A stretch of 64,000 nucleotides of DNA, taken from Duganella sp. Leaf126 (lineage in GTDB: Bacteria > Pseudomonadota > Gammaproteobacteria > Burkholderiales > Burkholderiaceae_D). The notes beneath the pieces are model-generated. The model worked only from the letters and a program-made list of their open reading frames with translations, had not been told where the DNA came from and made no database searches. A program made the translations under genes and the position numbers. Shown here piece after piece: positions 63,910 through 64,000 of the stretch. Location of the stretch: NCBI RefSeq assembly GCF_001423125.1, contig NZ_LMNW01000023.1, positions 454,888-518,887 on the forward strand, given 5' to 3'. Position 1 is the first letter of the stretch. Every line of letters begins with the position of its first letter.

Positions 63910-64000
63910 CTAGAAACCTAGCCTACCGCTCGCCGGTTCGGTAAAATTCTGTATCAGCCCGCGACCAACTAGTACCACAATGATGAAGCCCCGGATCAGC
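63910..64000 (-). other. Open frame fragment at the right edge
   Basis: Read on the minus strand, an open frame enters from the right edge and ends at the TAG at 63912-63910 (LIQNFTEPASGRLGF). It is in frame with, and ends immediately before, the toxin remnant. I do not recognise the sequence; it may be the end of another insertion element or non-coding DNA. Confidence 0.3.

Overview
The window is GC-rich chromosomal DNA with tightly packed genes. Its gene style (HME-type RND efflux with dedicated two-component systems, GbsR next to cydDCAB, MHS-family transporter, AcnB, many sensor kinases and c-di-GMP enzymes) suggests a betaproteobacterium, most likely Oxalobacteraceae (Massilia/Duganella type). 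This placement is an inference from gene content; no rRNA or tRNA gene is present to confirm it.

Layout. 1-6.1 kb: the cytochrome bd operon cydD-cydC-cydA on the minus strand with a divergent GbsR/MarR regulator; cydD carries a 23-bp tandem duplication that breaks its frame. 6.2-10.9 kb: a signalling block (an HTH-first response regulator, an Hpt protein, a hybrid histidine kinase and an HD-GYP phosphodiesterase). 11-12.2 kb: an MHS-family transporter. 12.2-21.6 kb: a heavy-metal-type RND tripartite pump on the minus strand, a divergent two-component system and a coupled amidase. 21.6-30 kb: an EAL protein, a hybrid kinase, superoxide dismutase, a chemoreceptor and a QseBC-like pair. 30-35.3 kb: a PbpG-like D,D-peptidase, a RES/Xre toxin-antitoxin pair, a porin, a WYL regulator with a PhnB-like protein, and a small unknown gene. 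35.6-38.2 kb: aconitase B. 38.3-46.5 kb: a second two-component system with a divergent heavy-metal RND pump. 46.5-51.7 kb: an OsmC-YcaO fusion, a second RES/Xre pair and a two-gene ABC exporter. 51.9-56.6 kb: a lipoprotein aldose epimerase, a PAP2 phosphatase, NhaA with a structured leader, and a ClC chloride channel. 56.7-60.8 kb: a PepSY protein, a TonB-dependent receptor and a DUF2946 protein. 61-64 kb: an accessory end with a degenerate IS3-family element, a truncated IS5-family transposase and an AT-rich orphan deaminase toxin/immunity pair.

How it fits together. Much of the window deals with envelope and respiratory stress: an alternative oxidase, superoxide dismutase, two metal efflux systems each divergent from its own sensor pair, Na+/H+ and Cl- transport, and metal uptake. 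Five histidine kinases, four response regulators (one HTH-first, three OmpR-type) and two c-di-GMP phosphodiesterases give it a strong regulatory character.

Most notable points: the frame-breaking duplication in cydD, with an FNR-like palindrome in the cydD/gbsR promoter region; a leader RNA with an intrinsic terminator just upstream of nhaA, possibly a cation-responsive riboswitch; a YwqJ-type deaminase toxin fragment paired with a YwqK-like MORN-repeat protein in foreign DNA; an apparent ATC start codon for the ABC exporter permease; and perfect palindromes at the acnB promoter and at the second toxin-antitoxin operon.
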